Source of the DNA: Apostichopus californicus
Taxonomy: Eukaryota; Echinodermata; Holothuroidea; Aspidochirotida; Stichopodidae
DNA length: 39,114 nt
Direction of reading: 5' to 3'
Assembly (NCBI GenBank): GCA_020650975.1
Contig: JAIPMN010010624.1
Coordinates: 1-39,114, forward strand
The notes below the pieces were generated by a model. It was not told where the DNA came from and did not search any database. It saw only the letters and a program-made list of their open reading frames with translations. Made by a program: the position numbers and the translations under genes. Of this stretch, positions 34,914 to 39,114 are shown piece by piece; the first letter of the stretch is position 1, and each line of letters starts with the position of its first letter.

Positions 34914-35014
34914 TAGCAAAGAAACACACCCAACAAAACAATCGACAAAGCAAGTGCAAATTCTTGAACTGAGTCGACACATCATTATCATTTGGTACTC
35001 TAGAGTACATTATA

Positions 35015-35363
35015 TCTGAAGAAGATCCTTATATAGGATCAAACGTCAGGCCAACTCAGGCGTGTAGCCAAGGGGGGGGGGGCGAAAGGGCGACCGGCAC
35101 CCCCCCCCTCCCTTGAGCATATTTTTTATGACATCGCTAGTAATTTGGGATCTGGGAGGCATTTTCGGCCAAAATTTTCTTGCACGCTTCCCGCCAACTT
35201 GTGGTGGGGCTATGCTTAGATAGTTTGCCTACAGGCTTCGCCCATCCCTTGGCAAATTCCTCGCTACGCGCCTGGGCCAACTTACTATTAAACATTCTCT
35301 TACACAGGCTTTTTAGTGGATAAGCAGTTTGCTAAAATTATTGTTTAATTTTGATTTACATTA
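35015..35363 (+). repeat. Second copy of the GAAGAAGATCCT repeat, split by a MITE
   Basis: The left piece 35015-35056 ends CGTCAGGCCAACT and the right piece from 35275 begins GGCCAACTTACTATTAAACATTC, both matching the unbroken copy at 33269. Confidence 0.85.
35057..35274 (-). mobile_element. hAT-like MITE, copy 2, with perfect 8-bp duplication
   Basis: The ends CAGGCGTGTAGCCAAGG and CTCGCTACGCGCCTG (inverted) are flanked on both sides by GGCCAACT (35049-35056, 35275-35282). The interior is the reverse of copies 24083 and 37221 (GATCTGGGAGGCATTTTC, CTTAGATAGT). Confidence 0.93.
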
Positions 35364-36084
35364 TATCTCATAATATTTTACGACATTACCCAAAATGTCA
35401 TTCTATTTCTCAAATATAATAATCCATACACTATACACTGAGATCATGAAATCCACATAAAATCATTCAAAGTTACTCTTAAACGGCTCTGGCTTACAGT
35501 CATAAATAATTTAAATAATGCACAGATGTTTAAGATTCCATCACATTATACAAACAAACTTTGCCAAATGTAAACAAATTTAATCGCACATCAATGTTCA
35601 ACACGAGTGTACATTATTCATGATCGAATATTGATTCATACATCATAAATTATAATTTAAAATGAGATGGGAAATAATTATTCCTTGTTTGGTATGACAT
35701 TCTGATCTGCAATATGTTTCTCGTGGTTGATCAAAGAGCCTTGCAAGATGCTAATACAGGCTGTACCCGGTATAATTAAGTACTGGCTGCAGACTAAACT
35801 GATAGAAAGGAATGCAAACTAAGTTATTTATCGATTCTTAAAAGTTAATCAATATACATTTTCTGAAGCCGTTGAAGACCAGTGCAAACATAGCGATACA
35901 ATGATTTAGCATGGCAATACCTATACACTGATGGAACCTTAAAACGTTAACAAAATAATACTAATATGTTTAGACGTCAACCTATCATTAAATGTATCAT
36001 GCGAGAAAGCGAAATAACCTAAGAAAGGTTTCCAATGTATGGGAAATGTTGGCAGACAGTAATGGCGCAATGATCAGATTACAA

Positions 36085-36230
36085 TGTCACGCTTTCTATT
36101 TCCATAGCAACGCTCCCCAAGTGTGTACTCAGCTCCAAAATACACACGGCAACGAGGGGAGGGGCTTAAACGTCATGTGAACCAGTCCATGAATAGAATT
36201 GACACTGCATGGATTATATATAGAAAGGGC
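36085..36230 (+). promoter_or_regulatory. Possible plus-strand promoter (X-box, GC box, E-box, TATA)
   Basis: TTTCCATAGCAACG resembles the RFX X-box; CACGGCAACGAGG, GGGGAGGGGC, GTCATGTGA and TATATATAG (about 36215) follow in the order of a compact promoter. All are short words, so this is inference. Confidence 0.3.
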
Positions 36231-36244
36231 TATTGTTTGATCTA

Positions 36245-36484
36245 AATGGTGACGTAACAGAACGTTCTTATACGATTTGGGTCATTTTGGAATTGTTGTA
36301 AAGAAATCACCGTGACGAAGTATTAGTTTTGTTAGTTCCGTCAAGAGACATACATAGCACTTAACCAGGAATTTTTGGCAACAGAAGGATATCGTTCGTG
36401 AGACCGGCGTTTACCACAGAATTCGACGATTGTTGTATGATTAGCAGTATACAGAGTATTACAGAGCATTTTACAATTTCCAAG
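36245..36484 (+). other. Possible untranslated first exon of a gene to the right
   Basis: About 30 bp after the TATA-like word begins a stretch that ends in TTTCCAAG|GTAAGG, a strong donor match. No long open frame lies in it, and no matching acceptor or coding exon is visible before the window ends. Confidence 0.2.
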
Positions 36485-37220
36485 GTAAGGTTGCTATCGC
36501 TACGTATACCCAGTATAGGCATATCGCTTGTACTCGTTTTCGTTTGTAGTTTGTTGTAGATTGTATTTTGCTCTCAGTGGCTTCGATCTATAAGGTTTTT
36601 AAGCTGCTAATTTACAGAGCGTATACATTCGAGGTACTCGTAGTAAGTCCGGCCCGTACACGGACTCAATTGCCAGATTCTGTACTCCTCCCTCTTGGAT
36701 TTGTACTCACGTTCGGAGCATTTTTAGAAATCAAGTAAATATGTTATTGTAAGTTTCATTAGGTCTACTCGTACTCATTCCAATAGGAATTGTATCATAT
36801 TGTACGAGGTACCCGTACTCATACTGCTGTACGTAGTATTTAAAGTCTGGTAATACACTCCCCTATTAAGCCGGTGTATTTCAACCAGGCTTGTAAAATT
36901 ACACTTTAAAGAATAGCAAAACAGAACGAATAAAGAAAGGTTAGTTATTTGGCTATGACTTTAAGATATATACTTGTTGTATGGTATATTAGCGATGCAT
37001 AGTAAGGATTTGCGTGTTGCGTTCATCCATGCATGTATGTATTATAGTGTTAGGCCTCTATATAGTTTTGTATGATCTAGGTATAAAACCAGCCTTGTCG
37101 TTGTGGTAGAACAATACAGGCCTAATAACTTGAGAGTCAACCTGAAGTTGCGTATATCAGAACGTCCATAATATACCTCAACAACAGAGACTGCACATGT
37201 GTAGACCAAACAGAGTGGTG

Positions 37221-37592
37221 CAGTGGCGGAGCTAGGAGTATTGGTCAAGGGGGGGGGGGGCGAGAATGGTCTGTAGGGCGCTTTCGATACTATCTAAGCG
37301 GAGCGCCACCACAGGTTGGCGCGGAGCGTACATAATTTTTTTTGACTAAAGATACTTCCTAGATCGCCGGAAATGACCCTTTCCTGGCCTTGCTAATTTG
37401 CAGATAAACGAAGATTCAATAGGTGTCATCGCCAACATAATGTGACAAATGTCAATAGGTAGATGAGAGCGCAATAAAAAAGTAAATAATCGCGAATGAG
37501 TAAAAAGTGGTAAAAAGCTGAAAAGGGCGCCAGCAGTCCGTCAGGGGGGGGGGCTTCCGCCCCCTGACTGCTGTATGGACGCTCCGCCACTG
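37221..37592 (+). mobile_element. hAT-like MITE, copy 3, with perfect 8-bp duplication
   Basis: CAGTGGCGGAGC at the left and GCTCCGCCACTG at the right are perfect inverted ends, flanked by GAGTGGTG at 37213-37220 and 37593-37600. The interior shares ACTATCTAAGCGGAGCGCCA and GATCGCCGGAAATGAC with the other copies. No coding capacity. Confidence 0.95.
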
Positions 37593-39066
37593 GAGTGGTG
37601 ACACCGTGCTGGAGAGGGCCGAAAGTTACTGAGAATTCATAAGTGGGTGTGGGAGGGGGATTAAAGAGGGGTCTTTTGTCCCTGTACCAGGGGCGTAAAG
37701 AAGGTATTTCTGATAACCCTTACAAGAGTTGCAAAGACGTGGCCCTAGGGTTCCTAACAATGATACGGAAAGATTAAACTTGTGCAAGCGTATAACGTGC
37801 TTAGTGAGAACATAACACAAGAGAACAAGGAAGTGGCTTCTTTCTCAACTTACCAAGAAAAAAGAATAATTCGATCACGTAGGGATAATCCTATAGTAGC
37901 ATAGGAAGAACTATAATGCATAGTGACGTAATATTACGTCACTGAACATAAAGCGTTACAGGCATAATTGTGCTGGGGATTGCAGATAGAGCTCCCTGAG
38001 TGAGGGGGGGGGGGGATCAGGTGACCCAGAACGCCCTGGTATTGATCTTCAAGAACATATGTACATATCAGAGACAGAGGGAGGGGGATGAGGGTGTATT
38101 ACTCTGAAATTCCCAGCTGATCAAAGCTTCACTGAATGTGTATGAAAAGCCAAAACCGTGACCAATAATCAAAGCTTAATCGTTTTGATGCCACTCTCAG
38201 AGACCGTAACTAGGCGACCAGGACGTTAACCAGCTGTTACGTACAATTCTATATAGGCAAATATTTATTACTATTGGGGTGAATACAACACTAATTAGCT
38301 AATTCCAATACATATACATATACCAGTCAAGTATACTTAACGACATTATTCTGATTCTGAGACCAGAATACAATTTCATTTCGAAGAAGAAAAAAGAGCA
38401 AATACAATACATTTTCCTGCTGGAAGAGAACTTCATACACAATAGTAATGAGAAGTCCTTCCATGGACCAGCTGACCATTGTTATATTGACCAGCTGACC
38501 ATTGGTATAATCAAACTAGATCCGAAGAAATGCCAAACCAGGTCTTTAGATACTTCCATTGTTGTCAGTGTTATGTTCGATAGAAAATCAATGACCATGC
38601 AATCTTTGTATAATGACGTCACCAGTTTCCAGAATAAAGGACTACTATATCAAAGGAGGAAAGTTTAAAGTCCCTTTTATCGCCCTTGGTTGTCAATTTC
38701 CAGAGATTTTGCAAACTCATTAACTATTCTTTACTTACATTAAGGTTACAATTGATAACCTATGGCGTTTTTCTATACATGCATGTTATACATAATGAAG
38801 TCCAATGAGCGACTTGTAAATTATTCTTTTCAAATCGGTACTATTCATCGGAAATGGCCAATCGAAAACTGAAAAAAATGTTTTTAATGTCTCTTCATTA
38901 CTCGAGATTAACCTTGACTGGCTATATACTTAGATAAGTTTCATTATGGGATTGTAAACCTAAATCACATAGAAATTTGACCAATACCGATGCAAAAAAA
39001 ATTGTCCGAAAAGAAACTTTCTTAAGCTAGATATGAATGTAATAATTCGGCAATATGATGGGTGTC
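37593..39066. other. Right-hand intergenic stretch
   Basis: AT-rich, with a perfect 22-bp palindrome at 37922-37943 and a doubled GACCAGCTGACCATTG word at 38466-38503. No gene is seen. Confidence 0.5.
37922..37943. promoter_or_regulatory. Perfect 22-bp palindrome with two TGACGTAA words
   Basis: The core TGACGTAATATTACGTCA plus AG and CT at its ends is its own reverse complement over 22 bases. TGACGTAA is a binding word of CREB/ATF and PAR-bZIP factors. Function is inferred. Confidence 0.5.
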
Positions 39067-39114
39067 CAGTGGCGTAGGAAAGTACTTTTGAGTGGGGGGG
39101 GGGGCTGAAGACTG
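39067..39114 (+). mobile_element. Start of another CAGTGGCG-type MITE, cut by the window edge
   Basis: CAGTGGCGTAGGAAAGTAC followed by a long G run resembles the left end of the element at 37221. The other end lies outside the window. Confidence 0.5.

Noticed and set aside
34277..34991. Small frames over the direct repeats near 34.4-34.9 kb
   Set aside because: They run across the SINE and its flanking repeats and share no protein similarity with known families.

Overview
The window is eukaryotic nuclear DNA, AT-rich and full of introns and repeats. It is dominated by one gene on the minus strand: the orthologue of GNPTAB, the alpha/beta precursor of UDP-GlcNAc:lysosomal-enzyme N-acetylglucosamine-1-phosphotransferase. 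This Golgi enzyme starts the mannose-6-phosphate tag that sends hydrolases to lysosomes. I reconstructed 26 coding exons by hand, from the ATG at 31212 to the second transmembrane helix ending at 722. All junctions are GT-AG and in phase, giving 1574 codons; human GNPTAB has about 1256. The last few C-terminal residues are either in a doubtful tiny exon at 531-548 or beyond the left edge.

The protein reads in order: short cytosolic tail and signal-anchor helix (exon 1); Stealth region 1 (exon 3); luminal spacer (exons 4-8); Stealth region 2 with the LNDD motif (exons 9-11); two Lin12/Notch repeats (exons 12-15); a luminal module (exons 16-17); a DMAP1-binding-like segment (exons 18-19); a very large exon 19 with a Gln-rich 11-residue repeat; the site-1-protease cleavage region (exon 20); Stealth region 3 and a canonical EF-hand (exons 21-22); Stealth region 4 (exons 24-25); and the C-terminal helix (exon 26). 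The two Notch repeats, DMAP-like segment, long spacer and EF-hand match the vertebrate layout. With the repeat families seen (tRNA-derived SINEs, hAT-like MITEs, many minisatellites), this suggests a marine deuterostome invertebrate, perhaps an echinoderm; the species cannot be fixed from the sequence.

The introns carry much of the unusual material: a 33-bp minisatellite (intron 22), a 98-bp triplication that copies the exon 16 splice donor (intron 16), a CATCA-type satellite (intron 12), an A-rich tract (intron 11), a 32-bp minisatellite (intron 8), adjacent 48-bp and 27-bp minisatellites (intron 6), and in the large intron 4 a TTAA-flanked foldback element, a tandem duplication hit by a hAT-like MITE, a G-rich minisatellite tract and a SINE.

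The interval 31213-39114 lies upstream of the gene. I see no convincing protein gene there. It holds MITEs with 8-bp target duplications, one inserted in a repeat whose empty counterpart is 1.7 kb away, a SINE between direct repeats, a perfect 22-bp CRE-like palindrome, and a possible plus-strand promoter with a first exon near 36.1-36.5 kb. I found no bacterial operon, CRISPR array, defence system or virus.
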